Of a stretch of DNA of 64,000 nt, positions 54,981 through 62,381 are shown in pieces (position 1 is the stretch's first letter; every line of letters begins with the position of its first letter). The notes under the pieces are model-generated. The model searched no databases, was not told the DNA's origin, and was given only the letters and a program-made list of their open reading frames with translations. This stretch comes from Haloactinopolyspora alba. GTDB taxonomy: Bacteria; Actinomycetota; Actinomycetes; Jiangellales; Jiangellaceae. A program made the position numbers and the translations under genes. The stretch is taken from contig NZ_PYGE01000017.1 in NCBI RefSeq assembly GCF_003014555.1, positions 1-64,000 on the forward strand. The letters run 5' to 3'.

Positions 54981-55531
54981 CAGTCGGTCTCCCCCGGCCC
55001 GCGGATCAGTCCTGCTTCCTTGGCCTGCTGGACGCGTCGAGCCGCGGTTCTCCGCGTGTACCCCAACAGCTGCTCCACGGCCTTGGTGGGCGTCCCCGTG
55101 CTGGCGTGCTCCTCGTAGACCTCGGCGACTCGCTCCAACTCGGCTGGATTCGCGCCGCGCGATCGTCTGGCGATAGCGGCGTCTACCTCGCCGATTGCCC
55201 CCCAGACCTCTCGTTCGTCGCTGAGGTCTACCTGCCTCAAGGCCCCGCGCGAGTCGGGCACGTATGCGTGGACCATGAACGCCTTCAGGGCCAGTTTGTC
55301 CATCGCGATTGTCGAGAGATCGACGGTACGCACGCCTCGACCTTCGGCCTTCGATTTCCAGACGAGTGACACGCACTCGGGCACACCGTCGCGGATCTCG
55401 AAGTCCGCGTAGAGGTCAGGTGCGCCCTTTTCGCCTACGGACTCCATCCTCGTCTTTCGCGGCACCTGGGCGTCGCCCAGTGGAACCAGGTCAAGGTCCG
55501 TGACGAGCCAGCGAACCCTACTGCTGCGCAT
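54980..55531 (-). CDS. Integrase-linked protein with C-terminal HTH-like tail
   Basis: A 183-aa protein. The first 120 residues (WLVTDLDLVPLGDAQVPRKT, then a beta-rich region) match no family I can name. The C-terminal 40 residues resemble a helix-turn-helix used in element repressors or excision control: KAVEQLLGYTRRTAARRVQQ. The ATG at 55531 has GGGAGG upstream. It is translated into the integrase (TGATG), so it may control integration or be a repressor. Alternative: a replication-associated protein. Confidence 0.6.
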   Translation of the reverse strand: MRSSRVRWLVTDLDLVPLGDAQVPRKTRMESVGEKGAPDLYADFEIRDGVPECVSLVWKSKAEGRGVRTVDLSTIAMDKLALKAFMVHAYVPDSRGALRQVDLSDEREVWGAIGEVDAAIARRSRGANPAELERVAEVYEEHASTGTPTKAVEQLLGYTRRTAARRVQQAKEAGLIRGPGETD

Positions 55532-55819
55532 CCGGTCTACCTCCCTACGCCAAAAGTAGGGGCCACGATGGCACCCATTTGGCATCGCCAACTCTGCCAG
55601 TGGCATGCCACCGTTGTCAACGGTGGATCGAGTGAGACGCCGTTGACAACTCAACAGAGCACCGCACGAGGACATCGGACTCGCCAGGACGCCGCGCTGG
55701 TACCGCGGTCGAGCGAGAGGGATGCCGGGGGAACCGGACAACGGGCGTGCGGCGGGAGCTGGGACCCGGTGAGCCAGCGACATCAACCGACAGACCTACC
55801 GCCCGAGGGGGCGACTCTC
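55532..55819. promoter_or_regulatory. Divergent control region with operator-like palindromes
   Basis: A perfect 19-bp palindrome with 9-bp arms (CCACCGTTG-T-CAACGGTGG) is at 55608-55626. An 11-bp part of it, GTTGTCAACGG, recurs inverted at 55640-55650, 27 bp away. TTGGCATCGCCAA, another small palindrome, is near 55580. A candidate minus-strand -10 (TACTTT) lies at 55559-55554. The region lies between divergent element genes and has no frame of its own, so it is the likely switch point for a repressor encoded by the element. Confidence 0.65.
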
Positions 55820-56005
55820 ATGAGCGAATTCATGACGACGAACGAACTCGCGGAGATGCTCCGCACCTCGCCCGAGACATGCCGCTACTGGCGCCACCGT
55901 GGAACCGGCCCGCGTTCATTCAAGGTCGGCCGGCGCGTGCTGTACGACCGCGCCGACGTCGAGGCGTGGATCAAGGCCGCCCGTGACGAGCAGGTGCCGG
56001 CCTGA
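55820..56005 (+). CDS. AlpA/excisionase-type HTH protein
   Basis: A 61-aa MerR-like DNA-binding domain of the AlpA/Xis type: MTTNELAEMLRTSPETCRYW, RHRGTGPRSFKVGRRVLYDR, and ADVEAWIKAARDEQ. Such proteins direct excision or act as small regulators in integrated elements. The ATG at 55820 is downstream of GAGGGGGCG. First gene of the plus-strand operon; its stop overlaps the next ATG (TGATG). Confidence 0.88.
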   Translation: MSEFMTTNELAEMLRTSPETCRYWRHRGTGPRSFKVGRRVLYDRADVEAWIKAARDEQVPA

Positions 56006-56298
56006 TGGACACATACGAAAGCCGCCCACACGGGGCGGCTCCCGAGTCGACGGCGCAGACGACTGAGACCAGCCTACCGCCGCTCACCGCCGAGGACTGG
56101 GAGCACGCGGCCCGCGCCGTGAACGGTCTCTTCGTCGCCGTGGTGCACCTCGCCAGCGATCGACTCCGCCGTTACCCGTACGCGACGCTGGCGGCTGCTC
56201 AGCGCAAGGTCGACCGCGCCCGTGAGAACGGGCACGAGGCGTCGGTGGTCCTGGCTGAGCTGCGCCCAGTGGTTGTGCTGCCCGAGGTGGTCGGATGA
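56005..56298 (+). CDS. Small protein of unknown function (97 aa)
   Basis: A 97-aa mostly helical protein with a polar N terminus (SRPHGAAPESTAQTTETSLP) and a helix rich in Ala/Arg (TLAAAQRKVDRARENGHEAS), ending in a hydrophobic strand VVVLPEVVG. No family recognised. It overlaps the HTH gene at its start and the next gene at its stop, so it belongs to the same message. Confidence 0.65.
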   Translation: MDTYESRPHGAAPESTAQTTETSLPPLTAEDWEHAARAVNGLFVAVVHLASDRLRRYPYATLAAAQRKVDRARENGHEASVVLAELRPVVVLPEVVG

Positions 56299-56645
56299 CG
56301 ACGGTCGAGTTCGCTACCAGGCTGCTCGAGCTCGGCCGGGCGCGCGGCCCGGTGCCGCGGTACGGCAGCAGCGAGTGGGAAGCGCTGGGCCCGACCGATC
56401 CGCGTCGCTTCGCCGCGGTCGTGGCCGCCGCTGAGTGTTGGCGCCGGGACAGCGAGCCGGAGGCGATCGCCGCACGGCTGCGGGCAGAGCTGGCCGAGGC
56501 CGACCTCTATGTCCGGTACCGGCTCGCTGAGGCGTCCAGAGACGTCGCCGGCGCGTATTCCGAGCTCGTCGACGAGCGCGGCCAGGTCGTGTCGTACGCC
56601 GAGCTCGTGCGGCGCCGGGCCGATCTGCTGGGGGTGGCGTCATGA
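56295..56645 (+). CDS. DUF2742-like protein
   Basis: A 116-aa protein with the DUF2742 pattern GPVPRYGSSEWEALGPTDPR followed by RFAAVVAAAECWRRDSEPEA, and a helical tail. The family is found in mycobacterial prophage-like elements of the phiRv1/phiRv2 type, next to integrase and replication genes. Function unknown. It overlaps both neighbours (ATGA). Confidence 0.65.
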   Translation: MTTVEFATRLLELGRARGPVPRYGSSEWEALGPTDPRRFAAVVAAAECWRRDSEPEAIAARLRAELAEADLYVRYRLAEASRDVAGAYSELVDERGQVVSYAELVRRRADLLGVAS

Positions 56646-57916
56646 GTGAGGTGACCACTCTGTCGGCGGTCGTGCCGGAGTCGGTGCAGTGGCTGTGGCC
56701 GGATCGCCTGCCGGTGGGGAAGCTCGTTGTCCTTGACGGGGACCCGTCTACGGGCAAGTCCACGCTGACGCTCGATCTTGCCGCGCGTGTGTCGGCGGGC
56801 AAGCCGTGGCCCGACGGCGCTGTCAGTGCGGGTCCGGCGGACGTGCTGCTGTTGTCGGCCGAGGACGGACTCGGCGACACCGTCCGGCCCCGGCTGGATG
56901 CCGCCGGCGCCGACGTCGCCCGGGTGCACGCGCTCGTTGACGTGCCGCTCACGGACGAGGACGAGGTCACGCACCGGGTGCCGCCACAACTGCCGCGCGA
57001 CATCGGCCACATCGAGCGGATCGTGCACGACTACGACGTCCGGCTGGTGGTCGTCGACGTCCTGATGGCGTTCCTCGCCGGCGGTGTCGACAGCCACCGC
57101 GATCAGGACGTGCGCGCCGTGCTGCATCGCATGTCGGTGATGGCCGAACGCGCCGGGTGCACGGTTCTGCTCGTCCGGCATCTCAACAAGGCCGGCGCCG
57201 GGTCACCGATGTATCGCGGCGGGGGCAGTATCGGCATCATCGGCGCGGCCCGCGCGGCATACCTCGTCGCTCGTGACCCGGACGACGAGGGCCGGCGGAT
57301 CGTCGCCGTGACCAAGTCGAACCTGGCCGTCGAGCCGCCGTCGTTGGCGTACCGACTCGTCGACGACCCCGACAACGGATGCGCCCGCGTCGAATGGGAA
57401 GCCGGCACCGTCGAGCACACCGCCGCGACCCTGCTACGCGGTCCTGTTGACGAGGACGAGCGCACCGAGCGCGACGAGGCCGCACAGTGGCTACGCGACT
57501 ACCTCGCCGACAGCGGCGGGCAGGCAGCGAGCAAGGACATCTTCAAGGCCGCCCGGACGGCCGGACACTCCGAGCGCACTCTCAAGCGCGCGAAGCAACG
57601 CGCCGGCATCACGCACCAGTCGAGCGGCTTCCCACGCACGACGTACTGGGAACTGCCCGCACAGTCGGGCCAGCAGGGCCAGGACACAAATCAGGTGGCC
57701 CAACTGGACCCCCGTGGCCCAACTGGACGTGACCAGCACAAATACGCGCCTCAGTCGGGCCAACCGACACAGTCGGGCCAGTCGGGCCACCCCACAGAGA
57801 GTGACCCGACTGGCGCCACCGTCTTCGACTTTCCCGCCCCGGCCGACGACTGCCCGCAATGCGGTTTCGGGCTCGCCACGATCGGCCACCGCGTCAACTG
57901 CAAGGAGACATCATGA
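56642..57916 (+). CDS. RepA-type AAA ATPase (replication/helicase-like)
   Basis: A 424-aa ATPase of the AAA_25/RepA group. Walker A is GDPSTGKST (about residues 33-41), a second motif VLLLSAEDGLGDTV, Walker B VRLVVVDVLMAF, and the HLNKAG segment typical of RecA-fold RepA proteins of plasmids and phages. After about residue 265 comes a winged-helix-like region (AASKDIFKAARTAGHSERTL) and a Gln/Ser/Pro-rich tail with repeats of QSGQ, ending in a CPQCG pair. Probably loads or drives replication of the element. Overlaps its neighbours by four bases. Confidence 0.78.
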   Translation: MSEVTTLSAVVPESVQWLWPDRLPVGKLVVLDGDPSTGKSTLTLDLAARVSAGKPWPDGAVSAGPADVLLLSAEDGLGDTVRPRLDAAGADVARVHALVDVPLTDEDEVTHRVPPQLPRDIGHIERIVHDYDVRLVVVDVLMAFLAGGVDSHRDQDVRAVLHRMSVMAERAGCTVLLVRHLNKAGAGSPMYRGGGSIGIIGAARAAYLVARDPDDEGRRIVAVTKSNLAVEPPSLAYRLVDDPDNGCARVEWEAGTVEHTAATLLRGPVDEDERTERDEAAQWLRDYLADSGGQAASKDIFKAARTAGHSERTLKRAKQRAGITHQSSGFPRTTYWELPAQSGQQGQDTNQVAQLDPRGPTGRDQHKYAPQSGQPTQSGQSGHPTESDPTGATVFDFPAPADDCPQCGFGLATIGHRVNCKETS

Positions 57917-58092
57917 CCACACCCCCGAACTCCTACCGGATCGCGCTCGCTCGGTTGTTCGCCGAGTGCGAGGACCGCGGTCTCGGCACCTGGCAACCGA
58001 CGTTCCAAGCCACCCCCGGACGCGAGGACGAGGCCGCCGACTACATCGAGGCCCGCGCCGAGTTCGTCGCAGAGCAGGAGTTCACGCCGTGA
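57913..58092 (+). CDS. Small protein of unknown function (59 aa)
   Basis: A 59-aa acidic protein, MTTPPNSYRIALARLFAECE, ending EFVAEQEFTP. Helix-rich, no motif. It starts inside the ATPase stop (ATGA) and its own stop overlaps the next GTG (GTGA). Confidence 0.55.
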   Translation: MTTPPNSYRIALARLFAECEDRGLGTWQPTFQATPGREDEAADYIEARAEFVAEQEFTP

Positions 58093-58229
58093 TCCCGCTC
58101 GACACCACCGGCCACGGTGATGCCGGCACGTACGACTGCCAGCACTGCCGAGCGGTCGTGCCGCTGCCGGAGCTGCTCGACCACCTGGCCGCGCATCGTG
58201 ACCCGTCGACCGACGAGGCCGAACGATGA
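58089..58229 (+). CDS. Tiny Cys/His-pair protein (46 aa)
   Basis: A 46-aa peptide starting VIPLDTTGHGDAGTYDCQHC, with CxxC followed 15 residues later by HLAAH, the layout of a C2H2-type zinc finger. Part of a run of overlapping tiny genes (GTGA start, ATGA end). Probably binds zinc; role unknown. Confidence 0.5.
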   Translation: MIPLDTTGHGDAGTYDCQHCRAVVPLPELLDHLAAHRDPSTDEAER

Positions 58230-58396
58230 CCCGGCCGGGGCTCGTCGACGAGCACGGCGTTCGCCATCGCGCCGGCTGCACCGTGCCGGGGTGGGTCGGT
58301 GGCCGACCGGTGATCGCCGGAACGACCATCGCTACCTGCGCCGGCTGCTCGGCCGTGCGGATCGTTGCCGCTACGACTCGGGAGGTTCGGCGATGA
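58226..58396 (+). CDS. Tiny Cys-containing protein (56 aa)
   Basis: A 56-aa protein, MTRPGLVDEHGVRHRAGCTV, with a central strand (VIAGTTIATCAGC). Cysteines at 18, 38 and 41 include a CAGC pair. Starts in an ATGA overlap with the previous gene and ends in one with the next. No family recognised. Confidence 0.5.
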   Translation: MTRPGLVDEHGVRHRAGCTVPGWVGGRPVIAGTTIATCAGCSAVRIVAATTREVRR

Positions 58397-58647
58397 GTTA
58401 CGCCGTTCGATGCGCCGTGTGCAGCGACTGGACTCCGGTGCGCGGACCGAGCCCGGTCAAGCGGCCGGTGTGCGCGCACTGCTCCACCGAGCAGCTCCGT
58501 CCGGGTCGTATCCGCTCGGCGTGTGTGCACTGCCGCCGTCCGATCGTCACACCGAGTTTCGTCACCCGGCCCGTGTGCAGCGCGTGCCGAGACGACGCCG
58601 GCCGGAACGTCCGGCCGGTCACAACGAAGGGGAATCCCGATGCCTGA
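58393..58647 (+). CDS. Small zinc-ribbon protein (84 aa)
   Basis: An 84-aa Cys-rich protein: CAVCSDW, CAHCSTEQ, CVHCRRP and CSACRD give four CxxC knuckles, as in double zinc ribbons. Mobile elements often carry such proteins, which can bind DNA or other proteins. Overlaps the previous gene by ATGA. Confidence 0.65.
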   Translation: MSYAVRCAVCSDWTPVRGPSPVKRPVCAHCSTEQLRPGRIRSACVHCRRPIVTPSFVTRPVCSACRDDAGRNVRPVTTKGNPDA

Positions 58648-58768
58648 CCACACCGACCACACGCGCCGCGTGCGCGATCTGCTCGCCGCCGAGACGGCGA
58701 AGTTGCCCAAGGTGGACGCCAACGGCCACCCGATCGAACCCGACCCGGGCACCCGTCCGGCTCGCTGA
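58640..58768 (+). CDS. Tiny protein (42 aa), unknown function
   Basis: A 42-aa peptide, MPDHTDHTRRVRDLLAAETA, ending PDPGTRPAR. It starts before the zinc-ribbon stop in another frame, with AAGGGGA upstream. Conserved feel is limited to the charged helix. Uncertain as a gene. Confidence 0.4.
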   Translation: MPDHTDHTRRVRDLLAAETAKLPKVDANGHPIEPDPGTRPAR

Positions 58769-58805
58769 CCCGACCCATTCCTCCACCGAACGGAGAACAA
58801 CTCTC

Positions 58806-59492
58806 ATGGCCATCACTCGCACAAAGCCGGAAATTCCGGCAACCCCCGGCCTGCCGCACGGCGTGCCGACCACCCTGCCGGCGTTCCTCGCTACCGGCCC
58901 GCTGTCGAAGCTCGCCGCAGAGTTCGGGCGACTGGCCAGCCAGTACGCCTCCCGCGCCGAGGCACATCGCCAGATCGCCAACCCGGCGGCCCTCAACGCC
59001 GCCGTCCAGCAGGACGACCTCGACCACGCGCTGGCCGTCCGCAACGGCGAGGACGACCCCGGGCCGGTCAACGTCACCGCCTGGCGCGAGAACGAGGAGA
59101 CCGCCCGTCGCGCCGTCGCCGGCAGCCGCGACGCGATCAAGCTCGCCTGGGCCGACCTGCTCGAGAAGCTTGCCGACGAGGACGCCGGGGGCAAGCTGCT
59201 CGGCGAGATCGAGCACCGCCGCGACGACGCCCGCGCCCGCCTGGCTGAGGCCGTCGAGCAGGTGCGCTCGATCATGGCCGAGCTGGACATGGCCGACGAC
59301 GAAGCGACCTTTGCCAGGCGCGCGCACGAATACGCGATCGAGCGCGTGACCGGTCACAAGTTCAACAGCACTCAGGCCCGCATGTGGCCCCAAGGCGCGG
59401 TCGTGGGGCAGCCCAAGCCGATCATCCTCAACGCCCGCCCCGAGCCCTCCGAGAACGTGCTCGCCACCCTGGCGGCCTACCGGCAGGGCTGA
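58806..59492 (+). CDS. Helical protein of unknown function (228 aa)
   Basis: A 228-aa protein with a Pro-rich start (EIPATPGLPHGVPTTLPAFL) and then almost all helix, including coiled-coil-like stretches (EHRRDDARARLAEAVEQVRS). No catalytic motif. Good ribosome site before the ATG. Position between replication and packaging genes in the element suggests a structural or regulatory role, but I cannot assign one. Confidence 0.65.
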   Translation: MAITRTKPEIPATPGLPHGVPTTLPAFLATGPLSKLAAEFGRLASQYASRAEAHRQIANPAALNAAVQQDDLDHALAVRNGEDDPGPVNVTAWRENEETARRAVAGSRDAIKLAWADLLEKLADEDAGGKLLGEIEHRRDDARARLAEAVEQVRSIMAELDMADDEATFARRAHEYAIERVTGHKFNSTQARMWPQGAVVGQPKPIILNARPEPSENVLATLAAYRQG

Positions 59493-59500
59493 CTTTCTAC

Positions 59501-59606
59501 CGGGGTGGGGGCGTCAGCGTCGCCCGGCCGCGGGCGTGCCCACGCGGTCCGGGAGCGATGGCCGAGCGGTGACCCGTCACCACGCCCGACCAGCGCCCCC
59601 ACCCCG
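59501..59606. other. Structured region with long-range inverted repeat
   Basis: CGGGGTGGGGGCG at 59501-59513 pairs with 59594-59606 over 80 nt, and inside that interval GGTGACCCGTCACC forms a further hairpin. The 145-bp space between the 228-aa gene and the HNH gene has no other frame. It may be a structured RNA, or DNA site such as a packaging (cos-like) region given the HNH nuclease and small terminase just downstream. Confidence 0.55.
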
Positions 59607-59637
59607 GCAACACACCGACCCACTACAGGAGGCCCCG

Positions 59638-60030
59638 ATGCCCCGTGCCTGGTCACCCTGCTCCGCCCCCGGCTGCCCGGAACTCACGCCGCCCGGCGTC
59701 AGCCGCTGCACCCACTGTTCCCGTACCGCCGACAAGACCCGCCCATCCTCCGCCGCCCGGGGGTACGCCAACCGCCCAGCATGGCGACGAGTTCGGGCAC
59801 GCCTGCTCGCTGAGAGTCCTTTCTGCACGTGCACTGACGACGGGCACGGGCACGGCTCGCGCTGCCCACAGGCCGCCACTGTCGCCGACCACTACCCGAC
59901 AACGCGTGCCGAGCTACTCAAGCAGGGTGTTTCCGATCCCGACGCGCTGCATCGACTGCGTGCGATCTGCGCGAGCTGTCACGGCAAGCACACAGCCGAG
60001 CAATCGCCAGGCGGATGGAACACGCGATGA
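59638..60030 (+). CDS. HNH endonuclease
   Basis: A 130-aa HNH nuclease. N-terminal Cys pairs (CSAPGCPE, CTHCSR) suggest a zinc knuckle, and the HNH core is VADHYPTTRAELL followed by ALHRLRAICASCHGKHTAEQ. AGGAGG six bases before the ATG fixes the start. In cos-type phages and satellites an HNH nuclease sits beside the small terminase and helps to cut or package DNA; the terminase small-subunit gene follows here. Confidence 0.85.
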   Translation: MPRAWSPCSAPGCPELTPPGVSRCTHCSRTADKTRPSSAARGYANRPAWRRVRARLLAESPFCTCTDDGHGHGSRCPQAATVADHYPTTRAELLKQGVSDPDALHRLRAICASCHGKHTAEQSPGGWNTR

Positions 60031-60171
60031 CCGACCGAGGGGGTGGGCACGGACCTCCAACCGGGGCTTCGTGGAACCCGCGGAGGAGGACGGAAGAGTC
60101 CGCGCCACCCTGAAACGAACCGAAACTGATCATGAACCGAGCAGAAATGCTGCTCAGAGGGGGTCGAGACC

Positions 60172-60540
60172 GTGAGCGAGTCGACACCGAGGGCGCCTCG
60201 AGGCACCGGAAACGCCGGCAAACGGCTCTGGAACAGCGTCGTCGAGGACTACGACCTCGACCAACACGAGCTGTCGTTGCTCGGCGAGGCCGCCCGCGTC
60301 ACCGACAGACTGGACGCGCTCAACGCCGTGCTCGCCACCGAGGGCGTCATGTCGCCGGCCGGCGACGGCAAGGTGCATCCGGCGCTGGTCGAAGCGCGAC
60401 AGCAGGAGATCACGCTCGCGCGGCTGCTCGCTGCTCTGCGCATGCCGTCCGGCGAAGAGGGCGACCAGCAGGCCAGCGCCCGGCCGCAGCGCCGCGGCGG
60501 TGCCCGTGGCGCCTACGGCATCCGAGGTGCGGTCTCGTGA
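60172..60540 (+). CDS. Phage terminase small subunit (P27-like)
   Basis: A 122-aa protein with the pattern of P27-family small terminases: a charged start, GKRLWNSVVEDYDLDQHELS, then LLGEAARVTDRLDALNAVL, KVHPALVEARQQEITLARLL and a Gly/Arg tail. The family binds packaging-site DNA. No large terminase follows. GTG start with AGAGGGGG upstream. The 141 bp between the HNH gene and this gene hold no frame. Confidence 0.65.
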   Translation: MSESTPRAPRGTGNAGKRLWNSVVEDYDLDQHELSLLGEAARVTDRLDALNAVLATEGVMSPAGDGKVHPALVEARQQEITLARLLAALRMPSGEEGDQQASARPQRRGGARGAYGIRGAVS

Positions 60541-60830
60541 AGCGCCGAGCCAGGCCGACCGCAGCCGACGAGCGCGGCGTACCGGCGGTGCTGCTCGACC
60601 CGGACGCTGCGGTCTGGCACGACCGTGCCGCTCATGTCGACTTCATGGCCGCCCGTGGCTGGTCCCCCGACGTCCGCGACAGGTTCGCCGGCTCGCACGC
60701 CGGCGCGCCGCCGGCTGCACGTCGACAGGTCGCCGTCGCAGCGTGGGCCGTCGAGCACGGCATCTCCGACGTGCCAGGCGGCCACCCAGACTGGCACCAG
60801 CTGCGAGAAATGGGGCTGCATCCATCATGA
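60537..60830 (+). CDS. Protein of unknown function after the small terminase (97 aa)
   Basis: A 97-aa protein starting KRRARPTAADERGVPAVLLD with Trp/His-rich segments (AAVWHDRAAHVDFMAARGWS, HPDWHQLREMG). No family recognised. GTG overlaps the terminase stop; its stop overlaps the next ATG. Confidence 0.6.
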   Translation: MKRRARPTAADERGVPAVLLDPDAAVWHDRAAHVDFMAARGWSPDVRDRFAGSHAGAPPAARRQVAVAAWAVEHGISDVPGGHPDWHQLREMGLHPS

Positions 60831-61060
60831 GACGTCGCGCCCTCGACGACCCAGCCGCCATCGCGCCGGCCTGGGTCCGCACCTACGACCCGGCCGCCTG
60901 GGCCGACCCTGCCGACGAGATCACCGCCGAGTTCCGCGACCTGGCCGAACAGTTCGGCCCACACATCGCCCGCGAGGTCCGCGCATGCACCCGCTGGTCG
61001 GATGCATGCCGCCGCTGGTGCGACGAGCACGGCGTCACGCTCAAGGCTGCCAGGCGGTGA
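60827..61060 (+). CDS. Small protein of unknown function (77 aa)
   Basis: A 77-aa protein, MRRRALDDPAAIAPAWVRTY, with acidic helical region (ITAEFRDLAEQFGPHIAREV) and a Cys/Trp-containing tail CTRWSDACRRWC. Last gene of the plus-strand operon. Function unknown. Confidence 0.55.
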   Translation: MRRRALDDPAAIAPAWVRTYDPAAWADPADEITAEFRDLAEQFGPHIAREVRACTRWSDACRRWCDEHGVTLKAARR

Positions 61061-61062
61061 CG

Positions 61063-61602
61063 TCAGCGAACCGGGTGTGCGTCCATGAACGTGCCGAGCG
61101 CGTCGAGCGCCTCGCCGAGGGCGCGCACTTCTTCGACCGTTACGGCTTCGGAAACGCCACTCGCGCGGCGCCGGTAGGCACGTTGCCGACAGGCCGACGA
61201 GCAGAATCGGCGGTCCGTCCGGCCGGTGAGCTCGGTGCCGCACCCCTCGCACGCCGTTACGGCTGACGAAACGTCACTCGTCCTGGCCTTGCTCGCCCGC
61301 ACCGTGCACGCTTTCGAGCAGGTGACGTACTTCATCCGGGGATGTCGGCCGCGGATCACGGTCCGACTGCATCCAGCGCACGGGGTCGGCTCGGTCGGCG
61401 CGGTGCCGCCATACAGTCCCATGACGACCGGATCGGCATGGTTGTCGCCGAGTCGGTAGCTCTGTCCGCCTGGCCGCCAGCACTCACGGCAGATGACGAA
61501 GTCCGAGACGAAGCGCCCCCGGAACGGCCCGATTCTGCCCTCGACGCGCAGGACCAGCTCGCCCGGACCCGGGTCATGCCCACACCACAACGGCGTTTCC
61601 AT
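61063..61602 (-). CDS. Zinc-ribbon protein
   Basis: A 179-aa protein with several Cys pairs: CRECW, CAGCSR, CSKAC, CEGCG and CSSACRQRAYRRRA, the last resembling a known zinc-ribbon/DNA-binding tail. The ATG at 61602 starts METPLWCGHDPGP; a TAGCGT -10-like element lies 7 bases ahead, so it may be leaderless. It is the only minus-strand gene between the plus-strand operon and the hairpin region. DNA-binding regulator of the element is plausible; targets unknown. Confidence 0.65.
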   Translation of the reverse strand: METPLWCGHDPGPGELVLRVEGRIGPFRGRFVSDFVICRECWRPGGQSYRLGDNHADPVVMGLYGGTAPTEPTPCAGCSRTVIRGRHPRMKYVTCSKACTVRASKARTSDVSSAVTACEGCGTELTGRTDRRFCSSACRQRAYRRRASGVSEAVTVEEVRALGEALDALGTFMDAHPVR

Positions 61603-61648
61603 AGGCGTAACGCTACCGGACCGACTGACGTTTCCGTAGCCGTAACAC
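61137..61648. repeat. Four copies of a GTTACGGCT..GGAAACG motif around the zinc-ribbon gene
   Basis: A 17-20-bp motif occurs at 61629-61648 and 61594-61613 (minus orientation, upstream of the zinc-ribbon gene) and at 61137-61156 and 61254-61273 (plus orientation, inside the gene). The two upstream copies are 35 bp apart. The motif is an imperfect palindrome (GTTACGG-CTA-CGGAAAC), as expected of a dimer site. Confidence 0.65.
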
Positions 61649-61716
61649 GCCCAACCCGGGCCATCTTGCCGGCGGCGCACGAACTCACGTCAGGGGGCCG
61701 GTAGCCTGAAGGTCAG

Positions 61717-61760
61717 GTGTTCCTGCCCTGCCACACGGGAGAGGGACAGGGCAGGAACAC
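61717..61760. other. Perfect 14-bp inverted repeat
   Basis: GTGTTCCTGCCCTG at 61717-61730 and CAGGGCAGGAACAC at 61747-61760 flank a 16-nt loop. It opens the gene-free 61681-62675 region. It may be a terminator, an origin-related hairpin or a protein site; no U-tract. Confidence 0.7.
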
Positions 61761-61945
61761 ACCCGACCTGGGCACGACTCGGTCTAGAGGTGTCGGCCGG
61801 CCCGGCGCCTATGCTCACAAGGACGAGACAGGCCGACCGACACTGGCCGCACCGTACCGGCCGCCGGGTGTCGGCGCATGGGAATCGCAAGGATCCGCGA
61901 CGACCGGGGTTCGAGCACCGTCCATCCCCCCCAGGCCGGAACCGA

Positions 61946-61981
61946 TTGACCTGCACCCGGCGAAGACCGGGCGCAGGTCAA
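61946..61981. other. 15-bp hairpin with one mismatch
   Basis: TTGACCTGC-CCCGG (61946-61960) pairs with 61967-61981 around a 6-nt loop, with one mismatched position. Nearby at 62000-62040, CCGCGGTTC recurs twice. No frame covers this part. Confidence 0.6.
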
Positions 61982-62114
61982 CCCCGGCCACACGACCGCG
62001 GTTCAACCGCCGGTGTTACGACGGTGCTCACCACCGCGGTTCGCCCAGGGTCGGCCGTCGGTCTCAACCGTTACCGTCAGGGCAACGGATCGCAGCACGG
62101 GGCCGACGATCTGC

Positions 62115-62381
62115 ATGGTCAATCTGACCATTCAGCTCCCCGCCGCCCGCGCCCGGGCAGGACGATCTCGCTGGATCAACTGGCGCAGATGAGCCACTCC
62201 CCGCCGCCCGCGCCCGGGCAGGACGCTATTGGAGATTCTTCCAATATCTCGGCATGGCCTCCCCGCCGCCCGCGCCCGGGCAGGACCTGCGAGGTGCGGG
62301 AAATCCCGCACCTGACCAGCTCCCCGCCGCCCGCGCCCGGGCAGGACACTTCCTGACGTGCACGTCCGTAACGGACGTGCA
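62115..62381. repeat. CRISPR-like array of 28-bp repeats whose spacers are hairpins
   Basis: Four identical 28-bp repeats start CTCCCCGCCGCC and end GGGCAGGAC, at 62136-62163, 62197-62224, 62259-62286 and 62320-62347 (periods 61, 62, 61). Spacers are 33, 34 and 33 bp. Each spacer and both flanks form a different hairpin: 62115-62131, 62165-62190, 62227-62246, 62292-62313 and 62359-62381. The repeat has an internal stem (GCCCG/CGGGC). No cas gene lies in the window. The region 62382-62637 that follows has no gene. Confidence 0.85.

Noticed and set aside
61903-61925. tRNA-like T-loop (GGGGTTCGAGCACC) as an attachment site
   Set aside because: The flanks do not pair as a T-stem and no other tRNA part is present.
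62136-62347. Ordinary CRISPR-Cas array
   Set aside because: Repeat and spacer lengths fit, but there is no cas gene in the window and each spacer is a palindrome, unlike acquired spacers. Reported instead as a repeat-hairpin array.
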